A DNA stretch of 64,000 nt from positions 20,228,215 through 20,292,214 of the forward strand of contig NC_052359.1 of the NCBI RefSeq assembly GCF_009727055.1, in the 5' to 3' direction. The position numbers and the translations under genes are program-made. The notes under the pieces are model-generated. The model saw only the letters and a program-made list of their open reading frames with translations, was not told where the DNA came from and made no database searches. The stretch is from Benincasa hispida (taxonomy: Eukaryota > Streptophyta > Magnoliopsida > Cucurbitales > Cucurbitaceae). This document shows positions 45,450 through 56,251 of the stretch, one piece after another (position 1 is the first letter of the stretch; each line of letters starts with the position of its first letter).

Positions 45450-46447
45450 TCAATCCCACCTTGCTTCATCGTCTTCATACAACTCCCATTCCTCACCGAA
45501 CGATTGCTCTACAAGCAATCTCAATTTTCTCAACTCTCGCCCTTTGCACCGATGCCCAATAGTATACTTTTTGTCGCACCGAAAACAGAGTCCTTTTTCT
45601 CTCTTCGACTGAAATTCAGCATCTGTTAACCTTCTTGCCAGAATTCCTCTCCGGTTATCATTGTTTGATGTCTCTTGCAACATGATTGCCCTCATCGAAA
45701 ATGATTCTCTGGTCTTCCCTCCCTCTTTTGGTTCACTTCCACATACTGTCTTACTTATATTTTCTATATTGAATTTCGAAGAGTTCAAATGGATCTTACC
45801 TCCGTATGTTCGCGCTCATCCCACTTCGACCCGTGCATTTTCTCTATCTTCCACATGTTGTGCCAACAACATCATTTGCGCTAACCTAGTGGGATTCCAA
45901 CACTCAATTCAGCCTTTATCCATGGTGTCAAACCGTTCATGAATGTCTCCTCAAGAACTTCGTTCAGCAGATGAGGCAACGACACTACTAACTTATCGAA
46001 AAGATTTTGATATGCCACCACCGTCATTTCTTGTTTAATAGCCAAGAATCTTCCACAGATCGATCCATCTCTTAAAGATTGGAAGCACACTAACATCCTT
46101 TACTTCAAGTCTTCCCAGTCTTTGAACGACTCTCTTCCTTCCTTCTGCCAGTACTAATCTAATGTGGTACCGTCGAAACTCACAACCGCCACTATCATCT
46201 TCTCAGATTTAGTCAATTTATGAATTTGAAAATAGTAGTCTGCTCTGAATAACCATACGTCTAGATCGCTTCCACTAAACACCGGCATTTCTACTTTTTT
46301 GAATTTACTTCGGTCGCAAATCACGTCTTCTCTGCCAGCTTTCACCAAACTATTTGCTCCACACTCATTATGAGTATTCGTTCTTTCTGCCTCTTTCATC
46401 ACCTTTGTCTTTCCCTGGGCCATTTTCATAACATAAGAGATGAGCAT
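45450..46447 (-). pseudogene. Element E gag
   Basis: Three - strand segments in different frames: 46154-46447 (97 aa, with KKVEMPVFSGSDLDVWLFRA, a gypsy gag start), 45881-46096 (LPHLLNEVLEETFMNGLTPW, the retrotrans_gag domain) and 45450-45788 (zinc knuckle CFRCDKKYTIGHRC followed by an acidic tail). The order and motifs are those of a Ty3/gypsy gag; frameshifts separate the segments. Confidence 0.75.
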
Positions 46448-46621
46448 TTATTGATGTTTCTCTGCCAGCAATCCTAATCTCTCAATGCTCTTTGCTAATG
46501 ACGCCAAATTATCCTCTATGGTTGGCTGTTCAATATTTCGTCACTAAATCCAAAGATCTCTTGTTCTAGTAACTCCAATTTCTCTTCAAGACATTTCTGA
46601 ACCATGCTTGCCCAAGTGGAT

Positions 46622-46634
46622 GCTCAGATACCAA
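46622..46634 (-). promoter_or_regulatory. Primer-binding site of element E
   Basis: The - strand reads TGGTATCTGAGC two bases after the LTR end, one change from the Met-tRNA site. Confidence 0.7.
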
Positions 46635-46636
46635 TT

Positions 46637-47258
46637 TGTTAGGATACTAATTCTTGAAAGACTTTATTGACGTAACAAGTTAGTTCTTCCGGAATAGCAA
46701 TTAGACGATGAACGAATTCTTTATTAAATGATATGAGTCAAACAGATTCTAGACAATCGCTTGAAAAATTCCCAACGATTGTTTACAAAACAATATATGA
46801 TTGCTTACAGTCTCGACACAATCGCTAAGTAACACTAGACGATTGCTCATAAAACACCCCGTAATCGCTTACAGGGTACTACACAATCGCTTACAAAATA
46901 TTACATGATGGCTTAGTAGGTTCTATACGATCGCCTACCAGATGCTATATGATCGCCTACCAAATGCTACACGATCACTGAACTCTGCTACACGATCACG
47001 TAGTAGAAGTAGACGTGAGTGGCACACTACGATGAATTCTACACGACAGAGACTTTTGAACTCCCACTTTCGAGAGCTCTCCTTCCTCATTCCTGATATT
47101 CAGATTTCACTTCTTCCCTTCTGGTTTCTCTCCTCCTTTTAAATCTCAACTTCTCCCAACAGAACTGAAAGTAATCCTTAATCGATTCAACCGCCAACTT
47201 TCCCTTATCTCTTCTATTCTTTCTTTTTTGATATTGCAACATAATTGGAGGCCTATCA
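46637..47258 (-). repeat. 5' LTR of element E (right), 622 bp
   Basis: On the - strand TGATAGGCCTCCAATTATG ... TATCCTAACA. It includes the 22-bp minisatellite at 46749-47002 with about 12 units. It is followed on the right by TSD TTATC. Confidence 0.8.
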
Positions 47259-47263
47259 TTATC

Positions 47264-47930
47264 ATGTCCCGAACTTGATCTTTAATCTTGTCTCTGTTGG
47301 ACAATTGTGTGACCTGGGACTAATTGTTCTCTTTTTCTTTCATGGTTGTCAAGTTCAGGATCTGCGGATAGGTAAGATGGTTGGTACGGGTCGCAAGGTG
47401 GGAAGATTATTTGAGCTCACGTCTTTTTAGCCTCCTCTCCTGCAATTTGCTTTTGCAACTGTCCTAGATACCAACACATATTAGTGGTACCTTCATCTTG
47501 GTCATGCGTCATCTAACAAACTTCGTAGTCTAATTTCTGTTGGTACCTTGAGTAATGTTTCTCAATTCCCTTCGTTTGATTGTTTACATTGCAAACTGGC
47601 AAAATAGCCTGCTCTGTCCTTTCCTACTTCAGCTTCTCTATGTGATAAACCATTTTGTCTTATTCATTCCGATATTTGGGACTTGCTTCTACCATTACAA
47701 TAAATTGTTATCGGTATTTTATATTATTCACTAATGACTATTCTCGTTTTATTTTGGATATATTTTCTTAGGAATCGTTCCTCTTTACTCCAAGTTCACT
47801 TTGAATTTGCTAAAATGATTCTGAGCTCGATCAATCTTCTCCTTCTACTGCACTCTCAGATCTACCGTCTGTCCATGATGCTGATCATGACCCTGCACCT
47901 GTTCGTCGATCTGCCCAGGTAAGAGAAACT
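47264..47930 (+). pseudogene. Element D pre-integrase and truncated integrase
   Basis: It resumes with a stretch reading PNLIFNLVSVGQLCDLGLIV, then a zinc-binding CLHCKLAK, HSDIWDL (first Asp) and FTNDYSRF-like sequence. Near 47820 it jumps to SELDQSSPS..., the linker before RT, so the second half of the integrase core, with the second Asp and the Glu, is deleted. Confidence 0.65.
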
Positions 47931-48830
47931 ACTCATTATCTACAAGACTATCATTATTTTTCCACTACTATGTCCTTAGTTGAACCACAGTCCTATCGTA
48001 AGACTTGTTTTAACCCTCTTTGGCAGCAAGCTATGGATGAGAAACTTTAGGCTTTAGAAAAGACTCACGCTTAAGAGTATGTTGATCTACCGCTTGGCAA
48101 GAAATCTATTGAATGTAGGTGGATCTATAAAATCAAGACTTGTTCTGATGGATCTATCGAACCCTATAAGGCTCGTCTGATGGCCAAAAGGTATTCATAG
48201 GAATATGGTATTGACTATGACGAAACATTCACTCCAATTGCATAAATGACTTTTGTCTGGAGTCTATTAGCTGTAGCAGCTGCCAAGCAGTGGCCCCTTC
48301 TTCAAATGGATGTTAAGAATAATTTCCTCAATGGCACATGTTTGAAGAAGTCTATATGCAGCCACCACCTGGCGTCTACTCTCCACCAAAAAAGGTATGT
48401 CTTCTTTATTGAGCATTATATGGGCTCAAATAAGCTCCTCGTGCCTGGTTTGCAACCTTTCTACTTTTACCCAGCTTGGGTTTACCTCTAGCACTCATGA
48501 CTCTGCCCTGTTTACTAGAAAAACTTCCTATAGAATTTTTCTCCTCCTGTTATATGTGGATGATTTGATCATTACTGGTGATGATCCTCAAGTTATTTCA
48601 GATCTTCAACGCTATCTAGGAGAACATTTTGAGATGAAAGATTTGGGACCGCTCAGTTACTTCCTTGGTCTTCAGGTTTCATCCTGCTCTTATGGATACT
48701 ACCTATCTCAAGCAAAGTATGCCTAAGATCTTTTAGCTCGTTCGGGTATCACTGATTCTGCCACAGCACCAACATCGTTGGATTCAATGTTCGTCTGACC
48801 TCTTTTGATGGTGTTCCCCTCTAGGATCTA
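47930..48830 (+). pseudogene. Element D reverse transcriptase
   Basis: Broken frames include WQQAMDEKL, a stop, SIECRWIYKIKTCSDGSIEP, YKARLMAKRYS, DYDETFTPIA and LLQMDVKNNFLNGTCLKKSI. Then 48397-48726 carries LLLYVDDLIITGDDPQVISD and FEMKDLGPLSYFLGLQV. The catalytic YVDD (48553-48564) is intact. Stops and a frameshift near 48400 prevent expression. Confidence 0.75.
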
Positions 48831-48889
48831 ATACTATATAGACAACCGGTCGACAACCTTATCTACTTAACAATAACTCGTCCAGACAT

Positions 48890-49509
48890 AACTTATGTGG
48901 TTCATGTTGTCAGCCAATTCATGTCCACTCCCTGCACTATTCATTTCATAGTTGTTCTTCGTATTCTGCATTATGTTAAAGGTACACTGGCACATGGACT
49001 TCAATTCTCCTCTAAATCCTCTTTGGTTCTATCTAGGTATTCTGATGTTAATTGGGCATGCGATCCTACGGATAGATGATCCACCACATGTTAATACTTT
49101 TATTTGGGTGATTCTCTTATCTCTTGGCGGAGTAAGAAACAAAAGGTTATATCTCGATCTAGCACTGAATCGGAGAATCGTGCCCTTGCTGATGCAACTT
49201 TCGAGGTCTTATTGTTGCATTGGCTCTTGGTTGAGATGGGGGCTCCTCAAAATTCTGCCACTATTCTTCATTGTGACAATCATAGTGTCATTCATATAGC
49301 ACATAATGATGTGTTTCATGAATGGACAAAGCACATTGAGACTGACTGCCACTTTTTCTGCCATCATTTTTCAGAATTCTACTCTATGCCTTCAATCCAT
49401 ACCTACAACCGAGCAATGGGCCGACATCTTCACCAAAGCCCTCCCCTCTGCCTGCTTTCTTCAGCTACTGTGCAAACTTAAGTTAGTCTCTACCCTTTCA
49501 CCTTGAGTT
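48890..49509 (+). pseudogene. Element D RNase H
   Basis: It reads LHYVKGTLAHGLQFSSKSS, then (49104-49481) SLISWRSKKQKVISRSSTES, LHCDNHSVIHIAHNDVFHE and WTKHIETDCHF, with the tail of pol in the next frame (EQWADIFTKALPSA). Active-site-like Asp and Glu positions are partly kept, but the frame is broken. Confidence 0.75.
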
Positions 49510-49520
49510 TGAGAGGGGGA
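49510..49520 (+). promoter_or_regulatory. Polypurine tract of element D
   Basis: TGAGAGGGGGA directly before the 3' LTR. Confidence 0.75.
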
Positions 49521-49681
49521 TGTTAAATTATAAAAATTGTTAGGATTTCCATATGTGAGGTTGAGTTTTGTTAGGAGATCTGTTAAGCTATTGTTGGTTA
49601 TTGTATCTTTATTTATACCTGTATTTTACTGTCATATGAAATACATACAGAAATCATTCATTCAAAGTCTCATTTTCTACA
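49521..49681 (+). repeat. 3' LTR of element D
   Basis: 161 bp, TGTTAAATTATAAAAATTG ... TTTTCTACA, followed by TSD ATAAT. Confidence 0.85.
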
Positions 49682-49686
49682 ATAAT

Positions 49687-50762
49687 GATAATAAACACAA
49701 AAAAAAAAAAAAAAAAAAACGAAAAAACCATAAAGTTCCATCTTTTCCTTTGCTTCCTACCACCAGCCGCTCCACCCCTAAAACCTCAGACAATATATCC
49801 ATATATATATACAAAAACAAATATTATAACTCCTCAAATAAGTAGCGACAAATTTAACATACTCACCCACCAAATAAAAAAGTAACAAGTGAAACATCAA
49901 TCCATATTTTTAATGTTTTTTTTACACAGTTAAATTCATCTAATAATATCCAACATTTTGATAATCTAAATAAAAAATTTCATCTAATAATATCCAACAT
50001 TTTGATAATTCACACTTTAAATTATTAAATTTTTTTAAAGTGCTTATAAAAAATTAATTTTGTTTAGAAATAATTTATTATTTTTAAAAACTATTCCAAA
50101 CACTTCATGAGTCTTTATATTATGGAAAGTGTTACTACATGTGTGATTCATACAAGAATGGAGTAGTTCTTGGTTTGTGATCCAAACTTTACGAAAAGGG
50201 AACTTGGAATGATTCACTTAGACAAAGAAAATAATTTAACAACAAATGATTGCATTATCTAAAAAATGGAACTTCTTTTATTTTATTCTTGCATATTACC
50301 CATTTTATTACTTTTTGTTGAGTCTATTACTGACCTTTTGTCTAGGTAAATTTTGTAAATTTTATCTCCAAACTAGATTCTTGGATGTAATCTTTCTTTT
50401 TTTTTTTCCTTGGAAAATTGCCGAAATAATATAAATATGAAAATTAAAGAAAAACTAACTAAAATAATTAATATGAATATGAAAATAAAAAGACCTATAT
50501 ATATATTTTAAATCTTCATAAAAACGTTAGTTTCAAGCTTTCTAAAAAATAAATTTAATTAATTCACAAATTTACCACCAAATAATTTTGCCATAATTCA
50601 TAAATTTTGATCAAAACAAAAAATTGAGCTATATTGTTGTCTTTATTTGAAATTAATTTCATCGTACATATATTTTACAATTCATTGAACGCAAGTGGGA
50701 CCTTTTTTAACCATATTTAGAGAGAACTTAATAAAATGTTAAAATTGCAACCTTTTTAAAAG
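49687..50762. other. Intergenic, nothing recognised
   Basis: A-run of about 21 bases (49698-49719), AT-rich DNA, and a near-duplicate of about 40 bp (TTTCATCTAATAATATCCAA-type) at 49934-49965 and 49978-50009. No gene. Confidence 0.5.
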
Positions 50763-51199
50763 AAGGGTAAATATAAATTTATACCTCTAAATTTTGGAAT
50801 TTGTATCAATTTAAACCCTAAATTTTAAGAGATGTATCAATTTTAATCCTTAACTTTGGGACTTGTATTAATTTAAATTCCAAACTAATAATTCTATCAA
50901 TTTAAATCATGAACATCAATTTAAACCTTGAACTTCCATAAATATAACAATTTAAACCATGAACTTTCACAAGTGTATCTAAATAAAACATAATAGAAGG
51001 TCTGTGTTGATACAATTATAAAATTCATGGTTTAAATTGATACACTTATAAAAGTTTAGGGTCTAAATTGATACAATTATTAGTTAATTTAAATTGATAC
51101 AACCCCAAAGTTGAAGGTTTAAATCGATATAATTATAAATTTAGGGTCTAAATTGATATAACACTCAAAGTTCAGAGGTATAAATTAATATTTGCCCTT
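50763..51199. mobile_element. Terminal-inverted-repeat element (MITE-like), 437 bp
   Basis: The left end AAGGGTAAATATAAATTTAT and the reverse complement of the right end AAGGGCAAATATTAATTTAT match over more than 25 bp. Inside are repeated phrases of TATCAATTTAAACCCTAAA type in direct (left half) and inverted (right half) orientation. The exact target duplication is unclear. Confidence 0.65.
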
Positions 51200-52735
51200 A
51201 GAAGTCTAAGATAAAATTGGATGAAATGGAAAGTTTATTGTGATTTTGTTTTTTTTTAAAAAAAAAAAAAAATTGGACATATTTATCGGTCAAAATTGAT
51301 TTCCTTTTTTCTTTTAAATTACACTGTTCTTAAATATTAACATTGGCCGATGATAAGTTACTTAGGAAAAGGAAATTAGAAATTTATTTCAACTACTAAG
51401 AATCAAACGTTTGCCCTTTCTTGTACAAAATAAAATAAACATTTTCCCTTTTTTAAGTATTATGTTAATTTAACTCTTTTTTTTAATCATTCCGAATTAT
51501 ACTTTTGAATAAGTTATCTTATCATCAACCCATCTTAGCATTATATTCATGATTAAATTATATATAATTATTCAAGTAAGGATATATGATAAAAAAATAA
51601 TAATAATATATATAAACAACCAAAGTGAAAAAACACCGAAACACATCAACTACTCAAACGCACATTTAGCCAATAACTTATGTTCAATGATATGATATTA
51701 AATTTATCTTCACCTATTAATTTAAGGTTTTGGATTAATCGATCATTTAAAAGAATATCAGAATAAGTTGATTCCGAATGTGCGATGTTTTCTTTCTTAA
51801 TTAATCTTGATTTTCATTTATCCAACATATTTAAAAGAAAAATGGTATAATTACCTACCTCCAATCTTCCATTAATCACCAAGATATTGCTTCTTTTCCT
51901 TTGCCGCACACCTTTTTTTCAAGAAAAAAAAAAAGGTTTTAACCAAATATTTTAATTAAAAATAAATAATTTAAGAAAAACGTAATGGCCACAGGAAAAT
52001 AATAAATAACAATTTGAAAACAAATTTGAAGATTTGAGAGAGACAAAGATAGCAAATTTGTGTGATGTGGGGCCCCATTTGATGAAGTTAGTAACTATTT
52101 GATTATCAGGTTGTTCAGATCGATTTATTAATTTAAATAAAATATTCCTCCCAAAACAAATTAAATGAAATATAAATTCCCATTTATCTATTCTTATCAA
52201 AGGTCAAATCTTTTGCATCAACTTAATTAAAAATTTTAAGTCAACTAAACACCGTATTATAAAAAGATGGGGAAATTTTCCCTTTTACTTCTTTATAAAT
52301 TTTTATTATGTCAAACTTTTGAATTTACTGTCTTAATAATCAATAGACCATTAAAAAGAGCATACTGAATGGATTTTTTTTTTAAATATTGTACTTTAAA
52401 AAATATTGTTGAAAAATGTATTATCAACCTCTAGAAATTCAATTCCTTGAACATATTGTAAAAACAAATCATTTAATTAAACCTATGTCACACTTTTACA
52501 AACTTTGTAAAAAAAAAAAAAAAAACATTTAATTAAACCAGTGTCATTCTTTTACTAACTTTTTTACATTAATGTTAGTCGTTTATGACTACATTGACTT
52601 TTGTGGACAAAGTGAATGTTTTATTTTTGACCATTCCTATGTTGTATCTTTTTTTTTTACAAACAAAAAAAACGTCCAAAATATATATTTAGATTTAGAA
52701 AAATAAGAGAAACTATTCACACAAAATAGAAAAAT
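51200..52735. other. Intergenic, nothing recognised
   Basis: AT-rich with several A/T runs (51249-51272, 51925-51940, 52509-52526). The 82-aa - strand frame at 51952-52200 has no recognisable domain. Confidence 0.5.
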
Positions 52736-52830
52736 GAGGCTGATAGAAGTTTATCAGTGTCTATAAGCGATAAAGTCTATCATTGATATCATGTGGTAGA
52801 CGCTGAGAGAATCTATCTGTGTTTTTTTTT
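52736..52830. repeat. TCTATCA/TGATAGA-type cluster 1
   Basis: Degenerate GATAGAAGTTTATCAGTG, AAAGTCTATCATTGATA and similar strings in both orientations. The same kind of cluster occurs at 61980-62030 and 62835-62945. Confidence 0.5.
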
Positions 52831-53554
52831 ATTTTTTACTATTTTTATAAATAGTTTGACATTTTTTTTACCTGTAAAAAAAATTTCCTTGGAAAATTTA
52901 GCGAAAATATGTTTTATGTTTTGCCATTAAACCAAAATCCCATAGTGTATGGATTAGTTTATATAATAAAGTTTTGACCTAGAGATTGGTTGAAGCTTAA
53001 ATCATATTGTAAACCCATGTAATTATTATTATTTTTTTTAATAAGAGTAAAACCAAGTAAATCATCTCCCTTTGTTTATTTTAAAGGTAGAAATATGATG
53101 TTAAAGAAAAAAACAAATATTGAAAAAGAATATTTAATAGTTGTGAAGTCAAAATCTAAAGAATTAATATGTGAGAGAGAGTACTCCTACATATGATGAT
53201 GAAAGGGCTAAGATTTGTAGTGGGATTTAAAACAATTTGAGGCACTCATTGGGACCCTATGATATATCATTTACCAACATTTGGGGCAACAACTTCATCA
53301 TGGGATCTCCAAGAAAAATAATTGTTATTATAGTAAATCATCATGGGATCGACCTTATAAAGATTTTGCCCATATATCCCAAAACCCCTTCTCTACCCTC
53401 CCCTTACTTCATTCCCCCCACAAGAAAAAAGTTCTTTTTAACATATATAATTGTTTTAAAAACTTAACCTTTAATGTTAAGAAAGGTTTAGATCTATCTT
53501 TTTACAATGATTGTGTGGTCTAAAATTAAAATCAAAATACCAATCTTAACATAG
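52831..53554. other. Intergenic, nothing recognised
   Basis: Two overlapping + strand frames at 53237-53523 (76 and 80 aa) show no domain. No other structure is seen. Confidence 0.45.
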
Positions 53555-54485
53555 AGTTGTTGGAAGGTTTATGTATAATTGAGCGGGGGTGCAGTCTGAT
53601 AACAACCTCTTATTAAAGTAGAATCTGATGCGATGGAGGTTATCGAGCTTTTGAATAGGGAGTGGACTTTTCTTTTGTCGAGATTGAAATTCTCATTGAG
53701 GATATTCTTTTTGTTATGAACATTGTTAATACTGTTTAGTTTTTCTATATTCCTTGAAAGAAGAATAAATATATTCATGATATCACAGATTTGGCCTTCT
53801 CTCAAGGATGCTATTTGATATGGAAAGACGTTTTTCTAGGGGTGTTCATGGGTTGGATTGGGTTGGGTTGAAAGACTTTTTAGACCTAATCCAATTGTTC
53901 GGGTTGTAAATTTCTTCAATCCAAATAACTCTTATTAAAAAATGTACCCAACCCAACCCAACCCAACCATGAAATATTTGGGTTGGGTTTCGGATTAATC
54001 GGGTCATTTATTTAAAATTTTGTTCTAAAAAGAAACAAAACGTAAATATTTAAAAATCTAATTTAATTATTTTCATACATTGAATTATTGAATTAAGATT
54101 AACAACTCAATTTCAATTTATATAGTAAAAATTTTCTTTTTAAAGTACAAAGAAACTACTTTTAAGAGTTGTTGAAAAATAAATTATTCAAAAAATATTG
54201 GAATCAAATAAAATTAAAATCAATATATGTATAAATAATTGTGTTATAAGTAACAAAAAAAAAATATATTTTAAAGTTAATAATAAATTCGGGTTGGTTC
54301 GGATTGGTTTGAGTTATATTAGATGAATCCATGAAACAACCCAACCCATAAAATTTTCATTTATTTGAACCCAACTCAATCCTGAATTGGGTTGGGTTGA
54401 TCGGTTTTTTCGGGTCATTAGGTTTTTGAACACCCCTACGTTTTTTCAAATGGTGATATTCCCCTCCTTGGTTAAAGGTTTTAGT
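53555..54485 (+). pseudogene. RNase H-like (RVT_3-type) fragment, split by a MITE
   Basis: In shifting + strand frames: ELLEGLCIIERGCSLITTS, VESDAMEVIELLNREW, EIEILIEDILFVMNIVNTV, FFYIP, then HDITDLAFSQG and IWKDVF. The order 'LxxGL...G......ESDxxxVIxLLN...EI..LI.DI......FxxIPRxxNxxAHxLAxLAL' is that of the RNase H-like domain common in plants as LINE-derived genes or fragments. After the MITE (53838-54437) the frame resumes SNGDIPLLG and stops. It is decayed by frameshifts and lacks an upstream reverse transcriptase in this window. Confidence 0.55.
53838..54437. mobile_element. Mutator-like MITE, 600 bp
   Basis: The left end AGGGGTGTTCATGGGTTGG and the right end TTTTTGAACACCCCT are inverted repeats. 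The flanks ACGTTTTTCT (53828-53837) and ACGTTTTTTC (54438-54447) form an approximately 10-bp target duplication. The interior carries repeated (A)ACCCAACCC / GGGTTGGGTT strings. It has no coding capacity. Confidence 0.75.
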
Positions 54486-55860
54486 TGTGTGTCGTCTGTT
54501 TTGCTTGCCTAAAAAAAAGTTGGAACATAGATTAGAATCTCTGACTTTTGGTTCGAAGGCATACATCCAACCTAGTTAAACTAGGTCTAAATTAGTCTTA
54601 TGAGTTTATTTTGCTTTCCTAAGTTTTATAGTGTATTTGGGATAACTTTTGAAAAACAAAAAGTTGTAAAATATAATTTTTTTTGAAAAGAAAAATACTT
54701 AAACTAGGAAGTCTTTCAAATGCTACATACAATTAATAATAAAAAGTCTAAGAATGAAGTAAGGATTTTTCACTTCACTTTACATATCTATCCTTAGATT
54801 TCACTCCAAATCAGGTTCACTTGCTGTCATATAAAGTAGCAAATTAAACCATTAGTTGAACTGTTCTACTTACACACCTAAATATCATAACATTTTTTAC
54901 ACTTTCAACGATTCATACTCCATTCCTATGATGATTTTACTTTTACTTTCCTTTTTATTTCATTGAAAATTTCTTATGTTAACCTTTCTTTTACCCTTTA
55001 TTAAAACTCTTTTAAAAATCTTGATTCTAGAACCCCCTTTTGTACAATGATCCTAGTGGATAAATATTCTTTGTTTTTGTTTATTGTTTTTTTTTATTCT
55101 TTTGGAGTTAAAAAAAAAAATCCTAGTTAAATTCAAGGTTTTAAATTTTCATTGATATATCCTACACATTATATATTATAAAAAAAAATGATAAAATGTA
55201 ATAAACATATTAAAATATCATGATTTAAACTTATTTGAAAAGGGTAAGATTCTTATCCATTCATTTAAATATACTAATGAACATTTTAATTTTAGTTTTA
55301 ACATAAACATCCAACAATATTGTCTTTTTATTGATATTTTCATAAAAATTCCATATATTTGAGACCTTCACATTTTTAGACTTAAAGTAAATTAGAAAAT
55401 ATTGTTGAAATTTTATTATCATTTTAGCTTAAGATAAGTATAATTTTTTTATTTTATTTTATTTTATTTTATTGGTTTAATAGTGAAAAACTAAATATAG
55501 AGACAATAAACAAACAAACATAACAAAAATCATTATCAAACCGGATTTTAGTTTGTGAATTGAGAAAAATGAATATAAAAAGAAAAAAATAAAATAAATG
55601 CAAAACTAAATTTAGAAAGTAGAAAACTAGGGCACCCAAATTGAGAATGCTCTTCATTTCAAAACAACAGGTTCAAATGAGAGAGAAACATAATAAGATA
55701 AATAAAGAAATAATAAAATAAAATAAAAATTATTTCTTGAAAGTTCCTTTGTAAAAAATTTCACACAAACAAAAAGGATTTCCATTGGAATTTGTACACT
55801 GGGTCCCACTCCAATCTCTCTTCCTTTTTCTTTTTGTATGTGGTGAGTGGACCCCACACA
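54448..55860. other. Intergenic, upstream of the NAC gene
   Basis: AT-rich; several short frames (for example 55469-55657 - and 55785-56009 +) without recognisable domains. I see no element structure. Confidence 0.5.
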
Positions 55861-55868
55861 TCACTCTC

Positions 55869-56083
55869 ACACGTGTCGAATTGCGATTCTTCCTTGAGTT
55901 CACACGCGTCGGCCACTTAACGGCTCCAGTTACACTTCGCATCAGCCTCAGGTACCCATCCTCTACATTCTGTTCCTTGAACTCTGCTCCAATCAAGCCC
56001 CAATTTTAGGAATCAAAAGACCATAATACCCCTATCTTCCACGTGCTCAAATTCTGTTGGATTTCTTTTAACAGTTATATAAT
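55869..56083 (+). promoter_or_regulatory. Candidate promoter of the NAC gene
   Basis: Two CACGTG G-box/ABRE-type cores, in ACACGTGTC at 55869-55877 and CCACGTGCT at 56039-56047, lie upstream of a TATATAA box at 56076-56082. The start codon is 170 bp downstream of the TATA box, behind a pyrimidine-rich leader (CTTTTTCTTCCTCTTCTTCT near 56196). G-boxes fit ABA- or senescence-type input, as known for this NAC group, but that is inference. Confidence 0.55.
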
Positions 56084-56251
56084 TCCGCCCGTACTGGATC
56101 ACACCCAACTCTCTTTCAACTCCGTTTAAAAGATCACCTTTGCCAGTTTTGTGCAACATTTTTCAGTTACTCAAAAAATCCCCATTTCCTCCCCACCCTT
56201 TTTCTTCCTCTTCTTCTCCAGAAAATTTGCAGTGATTCATCGGAAAACTGG

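Larger units (their letters stand above)
44225..47258 (-). mobile_element. Ty3/gypsy-type gag-protease-only element E (- strand), nested in D
   Basis: Two LTRs (44225-44891 and 46637-47258), an exact target duplication TTATC (44220-44224 and 47259-47263), a Met-tRNA-like primer-binding site on the - strand next to the right LTR, and a polypurine tract next to the left LTR. The 1.75-kb interior encodes only gag and a retropepsin; there is no RT, RNase H or integrase and no room for them. This is the layout of a non-autonomous derivative carrying gag, similar to described TR-GAG elements. Confidence 0.8.
28921..49681 (+). mobile_element. Ty1/copia element D (+ strand) containing elements C and E
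   Basis: A complete copia element with two 161-bp LTRs and a 5-bp target duplication ATAAT (28916-28920 and 49682-49686). Its own sequence is split into three: 28921-30175 (LTR, leader, gag), 43927-44224 (protease) and 47259-49681 (integrase remnant, RT, RNase H, LTR). Subtracting the inserted elements leaves about 4 kb. The LTRs differ at about 10 of 161 positions by eye. Stops, frameshifts and an integrase deletion make it inactive. Confidence 0.85.

Noticed and set aside
53237..53523. Two overlapping 76-80-aa frames
   Set aside because: No domain and mutually exclusive frames; composition is not convincingly coding.
55785..56009. Open frames on both strands in the NAC upstream region
   Set aside because: They overlap the G-box-containing promoter, have no domain and look like chance frames in moderately GC-rich sequence.
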